From the NCBI GenBank assembly GCA_020444045.1, contig JAHLLS010000005.1, positions 175,007-239,006 on the forward strand: 64,000 bases of DNA, in the 5' to 3' direction. The position numbers and the translations under genes are program-made. Under the pieces are notes generated by a model, which did not search any database, was not told where the DNA came from, and worked only from the letters and a program-made list of their open reading frames with translations. Numbering within the stretch: the stretch's first letter is position 1; the number at the start of each line of letters is the position of its first letter. Of this stretch, positions 51,416 to 60,603 are shown piece by piece. Source of the DNA: Deltaproteobacteria bacterium. GTDB lineage: Bacteria > Desulfobacterota > Desulfobacteria > Desulfobacterales > UBA5852.

Positions 51416-53050
51416 ATGCCAGGAAAGTCAAAACCACCGAAGACCGAGAAGGCCGCCAAACGCAGCCGCCATGATCGCCGAACAACCGCGATCGGACCGC
51501 CCGGCATCGAACGCCGCTCCGGCCATGACCGGCGCACAGTTCTCAAAGTTCCGATTTTCATCAAGTTCATTACGCTGTCCACCCTCCTGACCATCACGGT
51601 CAGTACCATCATCAGTGTGGCGATTCTGCAGAAGCAAGTCGAAGGATTCCGGGAGCAGTTGATTTCGTTAGGGGAAAGCCTGGTGCGCATTACGGCCGAG
51701 AACGCCCCGGATAAGTTGCTGACGGAAGAAGACCTGGCCTTGTTTCAATTGGTCCGGGACGTTGCGGCGCTGGATCAAGTGTATTTCGCCTTGATCGCCG
51801 ATGCCGACGGGGTCATCAAAGCCCACAGCATCAGCGAAAAAAACAATACCCGCATGGCGCCGCCCAAGGGATACGTATTGCTGAACGACGCCGGGCCGAT
51901 CCGCATCGGGCGGTTTTCCGAAGAAGACAAGGAATACCTGTATTTCGAAAAAAACCTGACCTATCAAACGCTTCAGGTCGGCATGGTGGCCCTGGCCATA
52001 TCCCAACAAAAGATTCTCGAAGCGGTTGCCAGCGCCAAACAGTATATTTATCTTCTGACCGGGATCATCATCCTTTTCGGCGTGTTGATGAGCCTGCTGG
52101 TCAGTCTCTATTTTTCGCGTCCGATCAAGCGGCTGCAGGAAGGGACCCGCGCCATCCGGTCGGGTGATTTTGACCACCGGGTCTGGATTCGCCGCAACGA
52201 CGAGTTGGGCGATCTGGGGCATGCCTTCAACCAGATGTCCGAAGGCTTGAAAGAGCGCAACGTGATGCGGCGCTCGCTCGAACTGGCCATGGAGGTACAG
52301 CGCAGTCTGCTGCCCATGCGGGATCCCAATCTGGCGGGTCTCGACATCGCCGGGCGCAGTCTCTACTGCGATGAAACCGGGGGCGATTACTACGATTACA
52401 TTCAATCTGCCCGGCAGAGTCCCGGAACTATCGGGTTGGTCCTGGGAGATGTCTCCGGTCACGGTATCCCTTCGGCTCTGCTGATGGCCACGGCCCGGGC
52501 CTTTATCCGCCAGCGGTCGAATTGGCGTGGGTCGCTGGCGGACATCGTTCAGGATGTGAATCGGCTGCTGGCCCATGATGTGGAAGATTCAAGCAGTTTC
52601 ATGACGCTTTTCTATTTGATGATCGACCGCCCGAATCAGACGCTCAATTGGGTCCGTGCCGGCCATGATCCGGCCATTCTATACGATCCGGTCGAAGACC
52701 GATTCGAAGAGTTGATGGGGGACGGCATCCCTCTGGGGATCGATGCGGATTGGCCTTACGCGGTCAATGAACGGCGGGAGTTGCGGGAAGGCCAGATCAT
52801 CGTTCTGGGCACCGATGGTACCTGGGAAGCCCATAACGCGGAAGGCGAAATGTTTGGCAAACAACCGTTGCTGGACGTGATTCGCGAGCGGCGGGATCGT
52901 TCGGCCCGCAATATTCTGGATGCGGCCGTCGAGGCCCTGAATCGATTTCGTGGCAATCACGAATTGGAAGACGACGTCACCCTATTGGTGGCCAAAGTGG
53001 TATCGATGGATTCTGCATCACCATCGGCCGATAAAGGACAATCGCCATGA
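51416..53050 (+). CDS. Membrane PP2C (SpoIIE-type) phosphatase with HAMP
   Basis: A 544-residue membrane protein. A basic cytoplasmic N tail with two similar motifs (RSRHDRRT and RRSGHDRRT) precedes TM1 (~50-70), a periplasmic sensor (~75-220), TM2 (~225-250), HAMP (~250-300) and a C-terminal SpoIIE-type phosphatase with DETGGDYYDY, LGDVSGHGIPSALLMA and FLYLMIDRPN...RAGHDP, holding the metal-binding Asp residues. These enzymes dephosphorylate anti-sigma-antagonist (STAS) proteins, but no STAS gene is nearby. ATG 51416 follows AGGG. Four bases overlap the next gene. Confidence 0.88.
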   Translation: MPGKSKPPKTEKAAKRSRHDRRTTAIGPPGIERRSGHDRRTVLKVPIFIKFITLSTLLTITVSTIISVAILQKQVEGFREQLISLGESLVRITAENAPDKLLTEEDLALFQLVRDVAALDQVYFALIADADGVIKAHSISEKNNTRMAPPKGYVLLNDAGPIRIGRFSEEDKEYLYFEKNLTYQTLQVGMVALAISQQKILEAVASAKQYIYLLTGIIILFGVLMSLLVSLYFSRPIKRLQEGTRAIRSGDFDHRVWIRRNDELGDLGHAFNQMSEGLKERNVMRRSLELAMEVQRSLLPMRDPNLAGLDIAGRSLYCDETGGDYYDYIQSARQSPGTIGLVLGDVSGHGIPSALLMATARAFIRQRSNWRGSLADIVQDVNRLLAHDVEDSSSFMTLFYLMIDRPNQTLNWVRAGHDPAILYDPVEDRFEELMGDGIPLGIDADWPYAVNERRELREGQIIVLGTDGTWEAHNAEGEMFGKQPLLDVIRERRDRSARNILDAAVEALNRFRGNHELEDDVTLLVAKVVSMDSASPSADKGQSP

Positions 53051-54057
53051 CAACGAACGACAAGCTGAACTTTCATTTACGCCGGCCCATCCTGTGGGTG
53101 GGGATGGCCGCCGCCATCTGGCTGGTGGTGGGATGTGCGTCGCTGGGTCATCGCGGCACTTACCAGTCCGAGGACTACATTATCTATCAACTTCAAAAAG
53201 AGACCACCTCCGCGGCGCTTGCGGAACGGTTTCTGAAAGACCCCCGGCGGGCATGGGTGATCGAGGAAGCCAACCCGGGCATCACCTTTCAGAAAGGCAA
53301 GACGGTGATCATCCCCCTGAAGGACGATAACCGGGCCGGTTTGTTTCGCGAAGGGTACCAGGTGGTGCCGATCCTGTGTTATCATCGTTTCGGGGCGACC
53401 TGCCGTTCGGCGCTCTGTGTTTCGGAAGCGTCTTTCCGGGCCCAGCTGGATTACCTGAAAGATAACGGGTACCGGACGATCAGCCTTGCCGAGTTGTACG
53501 ATTTCATGACCTACCAGCGGGCGATTCCGCTGCGCTCGGTCGTCATCACGATCGATGACGGCTACCGGTCCATCTACGACATCGCCTATCCGTTGCTCAA
53601 GGAATACGGCTTTACGGCGACGCTCTTCGTTTACCCGGACTTTATCGGGGCGACGTCCATGGCCGCCACATGGGATCAACTGCGGGAAATGAAAGCGGCC
53701 GGTTTTGAAATTGAATCCCACAGCGTCACCCACAGCGATCTGACCCTCAAGCGGGAAGGCGAAAGCGATGCCGCCTATCGTGACCGCATCACCATGGAGC
53801 TGATCCAGTCCAAGGCGATCATTGACCGGGAGCTTGACCAGAATACGCAATTTTTCGCTTATCCCTACAGCAAATACAACCGTTGGGTCCTGGCCCAGAC
53901 CGAAGCGGCCGGCTACCGCCTGGGGTTGACCGTGGAGCGGGGTGCCAATCCGTTCTTCATGGATGCCATGGTCCTGAAGCGCAACCAGGTTTTGAAAGAA
54001 GATCTCGATTATTTCAGCAGCCGGATTACAACCCTGCACCCCGTCACACTGGACTGA
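53047..54057 (+). CDS. Polysaccharide deacetylase lipoprotein with LysM-like segment
   Basis: A 336-residue envelope protein. Lipobox Cys in LVVGCASLG (~27). Residues ~40-95 (YIIYQLQKETTSAALAERF...GITFQKGKTVIIPL) resemble a LysM-type peptidoglycan-binding segment. The NodB deacetylase follows, with VVITIDDGYRS (catalytic/metal Asp), ATLFVYPDFIG and the HxxxH metal site in ESHSVTHSDL. It would remove acetyl groups from N-acetylglucosamine in peptidoglycan or another glycan. It is translationally coupled (ATGA) to the phosphatase gene. Confidence 0.87.
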   Translation: MTTNDKLNFHLRRPILWVGMAAAIWLVVGCASLGHRGTYQSEDYIIYQLQKETTSAALAERFLKDPRRAWVIEEANPGITFQKGKTVIIPLKDDNRAGLFREGYQVVPILCYHRFGATCRSALCVSEASFRAQLDYLKDNGYRTISLAELYDFMTYQRAIPLRSVVITIDDGYRSIYDIAYPLLKEYGFTATLFVYPDFIGATSMAATWDQLREMKAAGFEIESHSVTHSDLTLKREGESDAAYRDRITMELIQSKAIIDRELDQNTQFFAYPYSKYNRWVLAQTEAAGYRLGLTVERGANPFFMDAMVLKRNQVLKEDLDYFSSRITTLHPVTLD

Positions 54058-54061
54058 ATCT

Positions 54062-55186
54062 ATGAAAACGACCCTGCCTTACATTTTCTTCTGTTTGATG
54101 ATCGCGGCGCTGGCCGGCTGTGCCACCGGCGGCGGTGGGACGGCCACGGATAACCGTTCGGTTCCTGCGCAGGCCTATTACAATGAAGGCTTGACCCAGG
54201 AGCAGGCCGGCCGCGTGGTGGAGGCCACGCGCATGTACAAGCTGGCTCTCACGCTGACGCCGGATAACAGCGAGATTGCCGCGGCCCTGGCGCGTGTCGA
54301 AGCCACGCGAAAACGCATGGCGGAAGAGCGTTTCCAGCAGGGCGAGCGGGATTATGCCAGCGGGAAATATCAGGCCAGCAAAATCGCCTATCTGTCCGCT
54401 CTGCGCTTGTGGCCGCAGCACACCGGCGCCCTTGAACGATTGCGTGCCCGTGAGAAGATAACGGCCACCCATGAGGGCAAGCATATCGTTCAAAAAGGCG
54501 AAACCCTCGCGATCATTGCCAAGAAATATTACGGGGATTACAAAAAGTTCAACATGATCGCGCAGTACAATCGGCTTGCCGATGCCACCCAGATCGAAGT
54601 CGGCCAGGTGATCATGATCCCCGAGATCGGGATGGGGTCGCCACCGGCCGCGGCAAGCGATACGGCTGACAAGGACGATCAGCGTCTGGCGGAAGCGGCG
54701 GAAGAAACCATTTCCGAAGCCGTGGCGATCCAGGTGGACAACTACCGTGACGCCGGCAAAGAAATGCTGCAGGCCGGGGATTACGGGGCGGCCATCGTCG
54801 AGTACCAAAAAGTCCTGAACGTGATCCCCGACGACCCGGAGGCCCGGCAGGATATCGCCGCGGCCCACAGCGCCTATGCCCGTGAGCTTTGGGACCGCCA
54901 GGAGATCGATCAGGCCCGCCAACAGTTTGAGGCCTGCATCGCTTTACGGGACGACTGCCAACCATGCCGCGACGTGGTGGCGGACTGCGAAAAAACATAC
55001 AAGGAGCGCCTCTACAGTCGTGGCATTGCGTTTTTCCAGGACGAAAAACCCGAGGCGGCGCTCAGCGAATGGCAGATCGTCCAGGCGTTGGATCCAGACT
55101 ACCGCAATGTCGCGGATTACATCCAGAAAGCCAAGAAAATATCGGAGCAGCTGGGAAAACTGAAAAAGGGCCAAAGCACGCCTTAG
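54062..55186 (+). CDS. LysM/TPR lipoprotein
   Basis: A 374-residue lipoprotein (lipobox LAGC, Cys20). TPR-like repeats (AYYNEGLTQEQAGRVVEATRMY, ALTLTPDNSEIAAALARVEA) flank a LysM domain at ~140-185 (HIVQKGETLAIIAKKYYGDYKKFNMIAQYN...VGQVIMIPEI). A second TPR block follows (~220-370). It likely scaffolds peptidoglycan-associated proteins in the outer membrane. Only four bases separate it from the deacetylase gene, so these genes form one operon. Confidence 0.87.
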   Translation: MKTTLPYIFFCLMIAALAGCATGGGGTATDNRSVPAQAYYNEGLTQEQAGRVVEATRMYKLALTLTPDNSEIAAALARVEATRKRMAEERFQQGERDYASGKYQASKIAYLSALRLWPQHTGALERLRAREKITATHEGKHIVQKGETLAIIAKKYYGDYKKFNMIAQYNRLADATQIEVGQVIMIPEIGMGSPPAAASDTADKDDQRLAEAAEETISEAVAIQVDNYRDAGKEMLQAGDYGAAIVEYQKVLNVIPDDPEARQDIAAAHSAYARELWDRQEIDQARQQFEACIALRDDCQPCRDVVADCEKTYKERLYSRGIAFFQDEKPEAALSEWQIVQALDPDYRNVADYIQKAKKISEQLGKLKKGQSTP

Positions 55187-55412
55187 TGGTCCTGGTCATC
55201 AATCGAATGCCATCGTATTGATGACTATGACCGCTTAGTCCCTTGGGCCACGCTTGTCTGCGCCCATGCTTGCGCCGGTCTGATAACCGGCTGCCTGAAG
55301 GCCCGTGGCCAAACCGGCGTCGACGGCCCATCGCTTCAATTTTATTGCCGGCCGGCGCGCACATTCCTGGCATCACCTGCCGTACCATTTTTCTCGATAG
55401 GATCATTTCGCG

Positions 55413-56357
55413 ATGTCGACGATTGATGTCCTTGTCATCGGCCGCAGCTGCTTGGATCATATTGCGGTGGTGGCGGCCTACCCCCATGAAAACACGAAAG
55501 TGGCCTTGACGCAGCGGCTAGTGGAGGGCGGTGGACAGGGAGGCACGGCTGCCGCCTGCATCGCCTGCCTGGGGGGGCGGGTCTGCTATGTCGGTCGCAT
55601 CGGGGACGACGATGCCGGCCGGATTTGCCTCGACCGCCTGTCCGCGTTCAATGTGGATACGCGTCACGTCCAGGTGTTTCCCGGCGGCCGGACGCCGGAA
55701 GCGTATATCATCGTCACAGCGCCAACGGGCGATCGCACGATTTTATACGAACCCAGCACCTTGCCGCGCCTGGCTGCCGAAGATCTGCCCGCCGCACGGA
55801 TCGCTTCGGCCCGGGTGCTGCTACTCGACCCCGAGACCACTTACCTGGCGGGCTTGCTGCCGAAGCAGGGCGGCCCCCGGGTAGTGTACGATGCGGAAAG
55901 ATGGCGGGACGGCATGCCGGCCATGATGCAGGTTGCAGATTATTTCATCCCCAACCGTGATTTTCTGGATGACGAACGTGCCGGCGGCACCGGCCCAACC
56001 CTGGCGGCAAAAATGAACCGGCTGCAGGCCCGGATCCGGGGGCGTTTGGTCGTCACCGACGGCCGGCAGGGCGCCTATTACATTGACGACGGGCAGCTGA
56101 TCCAAGTTCCGGCGCCTCGTGTGGCGGTTCGCGACACCACGGGCGCGGGGGATAATTTCCACGCCGCTTTCGCCCTGGCCATCGGTTGGGAGGAGTGCTT
56201 GCCGGAAGCGGTTCGCCTGGGCGTGGCCGTGGCCTCCCTGTCCTGCCGGGAATATGGCGGCCGAAAGGGCATTCCTTCCCTGGAAAATGCCCGCGCGTTG
56301 GCGACGACCCTGGCTCCCCGCCATCTGCCCACCGACGATTCGCTCCGCGCGTCTTGA
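55413..56357 (+). CDS. PfkB-family carbohydrate kinase
   Basis: A 314-residue ribokinase-like enzyme. VLVIGRSCLDHIAVV and GGQGGTAAACIACLGGRVCYVGRIGDDDAG are the N-terminal PfkB signature, and DTTGAGDNFHAAFALAIG near the C terminus holds the catalytic Asp. It phosphorylates a sugar, nucleoside or similar alcohol; the substrate is not evident. It lies 226 bases past the lipoprotein gene and may have its own promoter. Confidence 0.9.
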   Translation: MSTIDVLVIGRSCLDHIAVVAAYPHENTKVALTQRLVEGGGQGGTAAACIACLGGRVCYVGRIGDDDAGRICLDRLSAFNVDTRHVQVFPGGRTPEAYIIVTAPTGDRTILYEPSTLPRLAAEDLPAARIASARVLLLDPETTYLAGLLPKQGGPRVVYDAERWRDGMPAMMQVADYFIPNRDFLDDERAGGTGPTLAAKMNRLQARIRGRLVVTDGRQGAYYIDDGQLIQVPAPRVAVRDTTGAGDNFHAAFALAIGWEECLPEAVRLGVAVASLSCREYGGRKGIPSLENARALATTLAPRHLPTDDSLRAS

Positions 56358-56504
56358 TTCTCCCATTCTTTTCTCACCATCGACGTCCACATCGCATCCC
56401 TACGGACGACGTATGGACGCTTTTCGCAACCCCTGACCCGGAATCCGCCGCGGCGACTCATCTGATATAGGGCCTAAGGTTTTTCCTCAAAACGCCGAAG
56501 AAAG

Positions 56505-57488
56505 GTGAGACAGACCAGTACACCTGCCGGCGGTGATGGCCCGGTGGGAGGATGGGTTTCAATCGGCCCAGAGGTTGCCATAAGGGCAACGATGGTGGGC
56601 GAAACAGAGATTCGGGGATACAAGACCATGATCACCGAGCGCAAGCGCCTGGAAGCGCAGCTGGCCCAGTCCCGGAAAATGGAAGCCATCGGGCATCTGG
56701 CATCCGGCATCGCCCATGAAATCAGTACACCGGCCCAATTCGTGGGCGACAACACCCATTTTTTGCGGGAAGCCTTTTCAGATCTTCGGCAGATCCTGGG
56801 ATGTTTTCAAGCCCTGGCCTCGGCGGTCCGCACAGGAGACAATGTGGCCGGCCAGCTCCATGCCGTCGACGCGGCCATACACGACCTGGACCCTGACTAT
56901 CTGGAGGGGGAAATCCCGCTGGCGATCGATCACATTTTGGATGGTGTGGCACGCATTTCGAAAATCGTGCGTTCCATGAAGTTTTTCGCCCACCCCGGGG
57001 GAATGGAAAAGACGCCCCTGGATCTCAACCAGGCTATCGAAAGTACGATCACCCTATCCCGCAATGAATGGAAATACGTGGCGGAAGTCACTACGGACCT
57101 GGACGCCGCCATGCCTCCGGTGCCGGGGCAGCGCGGCGAGATCAACCAGGTGATCCTCAATCTGATAACGAACGCGGCACACGCCATTGCCGAAAAGGAC
57201 GGGCCGGGCCCGAAGGTCAGAGGCCGCATCACCATCACCACCCGCTACCGGGACGGCTGGGCCGAGGTTCGCATCCAGGATACGGGGGCCGGTATCCCGG
57301 AGGCCATCCGCCATAAGGTGTTCGACCTGTTTTTCACCACCAAGGAAGAGGGAATCGGCTCCGGCCAGGGCTTGGCCATCGCCCATTCCGTCATCGTCGA
57401 CAACCATGGCGGCCGTTTGACTGTTGATAGCACACCGGGGGAGGGGACCACGTTTATCGTCCGGCTACCGGTGGATGGGGAGGCCTGA
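56505..57488 (+). CDS. Soluble histidine kinase lacking a full sensor domain
   Basis: A 327-residue kinase. HisKA begins with ITERKRLEAQLAQSRKMEAIGHLASGIAHEISTP (phospho-His in GIAHE), followed by HATPase_c with NLITNAAHAIA (N box), DTGAGIPEAIRHKVFDLFFTT and GSGQGLAIAHSVIVDNHGGRL. Only ~45 residues precede HisKA, and they resemble the end of a PAS domain, so the input is either a partner protein or lost. GTG 56505, ATG 56592 (AAGGG 5 bases upstream) and ATG 56628 are possible starts; I keep the longest. It leads an operon of two response regulators. Confidence 0.8.
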   Translation: MRQTSTPAGGDGPVGGWVSIGPEVAIRATMVGETEIRGYKTMITERKRLEAQLAQSRKMEAIGHLASGIAHEISTPAQFVGDNTHFLREAFSDLRQILGCFQALASAVRTGDNVAGQLHAVDAAIHDLDPDYLEGEIPLAIDHILDGVARISKIVRSMKFFAHPGGMEKTPLDLNQAIESTITLSRNEWKYVAEVTTDLDAAMPPVPGQRGEINQVILNLITNAAHAIAEKDGPGPKVRGRITITTRYRDGWAEVRIQDTGAGIPEAIRHKVFDLFFTTKEEGIGSGQGLAIAHSVIVDNHGGRLTVDSTPGEGTTFIVRLPVDGEA

Positions 57489-57492
57489 GGCC

Positions 57493-58710
57493 ATGGCGAA
57501 GCGGCATCTGCTCTTTGTCGATGATGAGCCCATGGTTTTGAAGGGCCTCCAGCGCACCTTGCGCAGCATGCGGCATGAGTGGGAGATTCTCTACGCCGAG
57601 GGCGGGGAGACGGCGCTGGCGCTGCTGGCATCCCACCCCGTGGACGTCGTGATTACGGATATGCGCATGCCGGGCATGGATGGCGCGCAGCTGCTCGAAG
57701 CCGTCAAAGCGCGCTTCCCCCAGGTGGTGCGCATGATGTTGAGCGGTCAGCTGGACCGGGACATGACGCTCCAATCCGTCAAGGTGGCCCATCAATTGCT
57801 GGCCAAACCCTGTGACGTGGACGTCCTTCGCGAGGCATTGCAAAAGACGGTTGCCCTCAACCAGCTGTTGACGGATCAAGCTATCCGGCGTGTGGTGGCG
57901 CGCATCGACACCCTGCCCAGCATGCCCGCCAGCTGTGTCGCCATCATGGAAGAGCTTCAATCGGAGGACGCCTCGATCCGGAAGGTGGCCGGTCTGATCG
58001 CATCGGATCTGGGCATGGCGGCCAAGATACTGCAGATGGTCAACTCGGCTTTTTTCGGGCTCTACCGGCAGGTGACCGATGTGCAGGACGCCGTCATGCT
58101 GCTGGGGTTGGACGCCATCAAGGCCCTGGTGCTGTCGGTCAACGTGTTTGCGGCCTTCGACGCCCGCCGGATTCCATTCTTCGATTTGGACGGCCTGTGG
58201 CAGCACAGCCTGGCCGTGGGGGGGTATGCTCAAAAGATTATGACAACCGCCACACGGGATCGCGAACAGGCCGCCGCCGCCTTCCTGGCCGGCATGCTGC
58301 ACGACATCGGCAAGTTGATCCTGGCCGTCAATTTCAGTGATGCCTACCGGGCGCTGCACAAGGGGGGGCCGGAAGGACCTGCTGAACGCCTGGCAAAAGA
58401 ACGGGAAATGATCGGTACGACCCATGCCGAGATCGGCGCCTACCTCATGGGCTTGTGGGGGATGGATCCGTCCATTCTGATGGCCATCGCCTTTCACCAC
58501 ACGCCGTTGGAAAGCCGGGAGACGGCTGTCGGTGCGCTGGCGGCGGTGCATCTTGCCAATGGCTTCGGCCATGGTTTGAAGCAGTCCCGGGAGGGCGGCA
58601 ACGGTGCGGCGGAGGATGTCGACGCAGGTTACATTGCCGCTCTGGGACTTACCGAAAAAGTCGAAAGCCTGCGGCAGATCTGTGTCGATATCGAAGAGGG
58701 CGCACCATGA
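57493..58710 (+). CDS. Response regulator with HDOD output domain
   Basis: A 405-residue regulator. REC at ~1-120 (LLFVDDEPMVLKGLQR, phospho-Asp in VVITDMRMPGMDG, switch Lys in LLAKPC). The HDOD domain follows (~135-340) with LPSMPASCVAIMEELQ, ASDLGMAAKILQMVNSAFFG and AAFLAGMLHDIGKLIL, the last being an HD-like site. HDOD proteins link signalling to motility, biofilm or secretion. It starts 5 bases after the kinase gene and overlaps the next by four bases, so the three are one signalling unit. Confidence 0.9.
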   Translation: MAKRHLLFVDDEPMVLKGLQRTLRSMRHEWEILYAEGGETALALLASHPVDVVITDMRMPGMDGAQLLEAVKARFPQVVRMMLSGQLDRDMTLQSVKVAHQLLAKPCDVDVLREALQKTVALNQLLTDQAIRRVVARIDTLPSMPASCVAIMEELQSEDASIRKVAGLIASDLGMAAKILQMVNSAFFGLYRQVTDVQDAVMLLGLDAIKALVLSVNVFAAFDARRIPFFDLDGLWQHSLAVGGYAQKIMTTATRDREQAAAAFLAGMLHDIGKLILAVNFSDAYRALHKGGPEGPAERLAKEREMIGTTHAEIGAYLMGLWGMDPSILMAIAFHHTPLESRETAVGALAAVHLANGFGHGLKQSREGGNGAAEDVDAGYIAALGLTEKVESLRQICVDIEEGAP

Positions 58711-59858
58711 AACCCCGTATCCTGTTGGTGGATGACGACCCCCTGCTGCTGGCCGGCCTGAGACGCCAGCTGAGACGCCATTTTCAGATCGAAACCGCCC
58801 CGGGCGGCGCGGAAGCATTGCAGATGGTGGAAATGCAGGAACCTCCTTTCATGGTGGTGGTGTCGGATTACCGGATGCCGGGGATGAACGGCATCGACCT
58901 GCTGGCCAGGATCAAGACGCTGCGACCCGACACGGTTCGCATGATGCTGACCGGCTCGACCGATCTGGACACCGCCGTCCAGGCCGTCAATGAGGGCCAT
59001 ATCTTCCAGTTTCACGTGAAGCCCTGCTCGGCGGAATCGTTGATCCGCGCGATTCATGAGGGCGTGGTCCATTTCCGTCAGGCTTCCGCCCGAACCTCCC
59101 AGCTTCAGGATATGGAAAAATCCATGGCCCTCGCCAGCGAAGTGCAGCGTAACCTGATGCCCAAAGACCACCTGGTAGCGGATGGCCTGGAAATCGCTGG
59201 AAAGAGCCAGTGGTGCGATGAGACCGGGGGGGATTATTATGATTTCTTTATCCGTCAGGTTGAGGGACAGTCGCATACGGGTATCGTCATCGGCGATGTG
59301 ACCGGCCATGGGATTCCCTCGGCGCTCCTGATGACCACCGCACGCGGATTTTTACGAGAACGGATAACGGCCCCGGGGTCCACCGCGGCCATCATGACGG
59401 ACGTCAACCGGCACCTGGCCCGTGACGTTGACGGCACGAACCGCTTCATGAGCATGTTTTACGGCGAAATCGATGCGGCGCGACGCCGCATTTGCTGGAC
59501 CCGGGCCGGGCATGATCCGGCCCTGGTTTTCACCCCGGGAGCGGATACGGTGGAAGAACTTGCCGGGCCGGGATTTCCCCTGCCCCTGGGAGTGATGAAG
59601 ACGGCCCCTTACGAGGAAAGCCAGCGTGACATACGCCCTGGCCAGGTGATTGTGATCGGTACCGATGGCATCTGGGAGGCGCGCAATCCGCAAGGCGACT
59701 ATTTCGGAAAAAATCGCTTAATGGCGCTTGTGAAAGCGCAGGTGGATCAACCCGCTGCCGCGATAGCCGGTTCGATCATCAAGGCCTTGGACGATTTCAG
59801 GCAACCCCGGCCACCGGAAGACGATGCCACCTTGATTGTGATCAAGATAACCGGCTAA
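58707..59858 (+). CDS. Response regulator with PP2C (SpoIIE-type) output
   Basis: A 383-residue regulator: REC at ~1-120 (ILLVDDDPLLLAGLRR, phospho-Asp in VVSDYRMPGMNG, Lys in VKPCS), then a coiled coil and a SpoIIE-type phosphatase (~150-383) with DETGGDYYDFF, IGDVTGHGIPSALLM and RAGHDPALVF. Its phosphatase resembles that of the membrane protein at 51416. It overlaps the HDOD gene by ATGA. It likely dephosphorylates a STAS anti-sigma antagonist encoded elsewhere. Its stop overlaps by four bases the stop of the convergent gene at 59855. Confidence 0.9.
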   Translation: MKPRILLVDDDPLLLAGLRRQLRRHFQIETAPGGAEALQMVEMQEPPFMVVVSDYRMPGMNGIDLLARIKTLRPDTVRMMLTGSTDLDTAVQAVNEGHIFQFHVKPCSAESLIRAIHEGVVHFRQASARTSQLQDMEKSMALASEVQRNLMPKDHLVADGLEIAGKSQWCDETGGDYYDFFIRQVEGQSHTGIVIGDVTGHGIPSALLMTTARGFLRERITAPGSTAAIMTDVNRHLARDVDGTNRFMSMFYGEIDAARRRICWTRAGHDPALVFTPGADTVEELAGPGFPLPLGVMKTAPYEESQRDIRPGQVIVIGTDGIWEARNPQGDYFGKNRLMALVKAQVDQPAAAIAGSIIKALDDFRQPRPPEDDATLIVIKITG

Positions 59859-60391
59859 TCGGTCACACCCTCGTTTTCAGTTTGGGCATTTTCCTGCGCG
59901 ACAGCGGAAGATTGGAACCATGGAAACCGGCGTTCCACGAAGGATGGCGACGCCGCGTGGTTCGCCGGCGGGAGGCACAGCAACGCATCCATCGACGGTT
60001 GGGACGGGTGCCACCTCAGGACGGTGGCCAGGGCGGCCATGATGGTGACGGGCGCCAGTGTCCCCAGGTGGTCGCCCGGTGCGTAAGCCAGGCGGCAGGC
60101 GGCGTGGACTTCACGATGGAACCCCCAGTCAAGGGCCGACTGCAGGAGCTGACGGCCGGTGGCGGCGGTGACGGCCAGACGTCTGTCGCATAGAAATGTG
60201 ACCAATGACCACGCCGGGCGCCCCCCCAGCTGAACCCACTGGTTGAAATCCGTGACGGATAACCCTGTCGGCCGCCCGCTGCGGGGATTCAGGGCCAGCT
60301 GGCGGTCGATCAGCAGGACCAGCCCGCGGCAGCAAATGAGGGTCTGCCAGTCGTCCAGCATGGCGATGGATTTTTTAAGGTCGGAAAGCAT
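59855..60391 (-). CDS. Hypothetical protein
   Basis: A 178-residue soluble protein, mostly helical (LTSVTDFNQWVQLGGRPAW-type blocks), with no signal peptide, membrane segment or recognised domain. Segment AATGRQLLQSALDWGFHREVHAACRLAYAPG looks like an alpha-hairpin. Its 3' end overlaps the convergent PP2C regulator gene by four bases. SD is weak. Reality is supported by the length and even codon use only. Confidence 0.5.
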   Translation of the reverse strand: MLSDLKKSIAMLDDWQTLICCRGLVLLIDRQLALNPRSGRPTGLSVTDFNQWVQLGGRPAWSLVTFLCDRRLAVTAATGRQLLQSALDWGFHREVHAACRLAYAPGDHLGTLAPVTIMAALATVLRWHPSQPSMDALLCLPPANHAASPSFVERRFPWFQSSAVAQENAQTENEGVTD

Positions 60392-60603
60392 AATCCATTA
60401 TCCAACGCATATCCCGTGCCAGATATCGTGATCTGATGGTGAAAATGAGCATTGTCTTGATGCTCTAAGATCCGACAGGCCACAGGCCATCGTGCGCTAC
60501 CCTTTCACCGTTTGACGATTCTTCCAAATCGTAAAATTGATAGGCAGCGATGACGTTAATTTGGTTGACACGCGGGGTTTGCTTTCCGGCCCGTGACGGA
60601 GAC

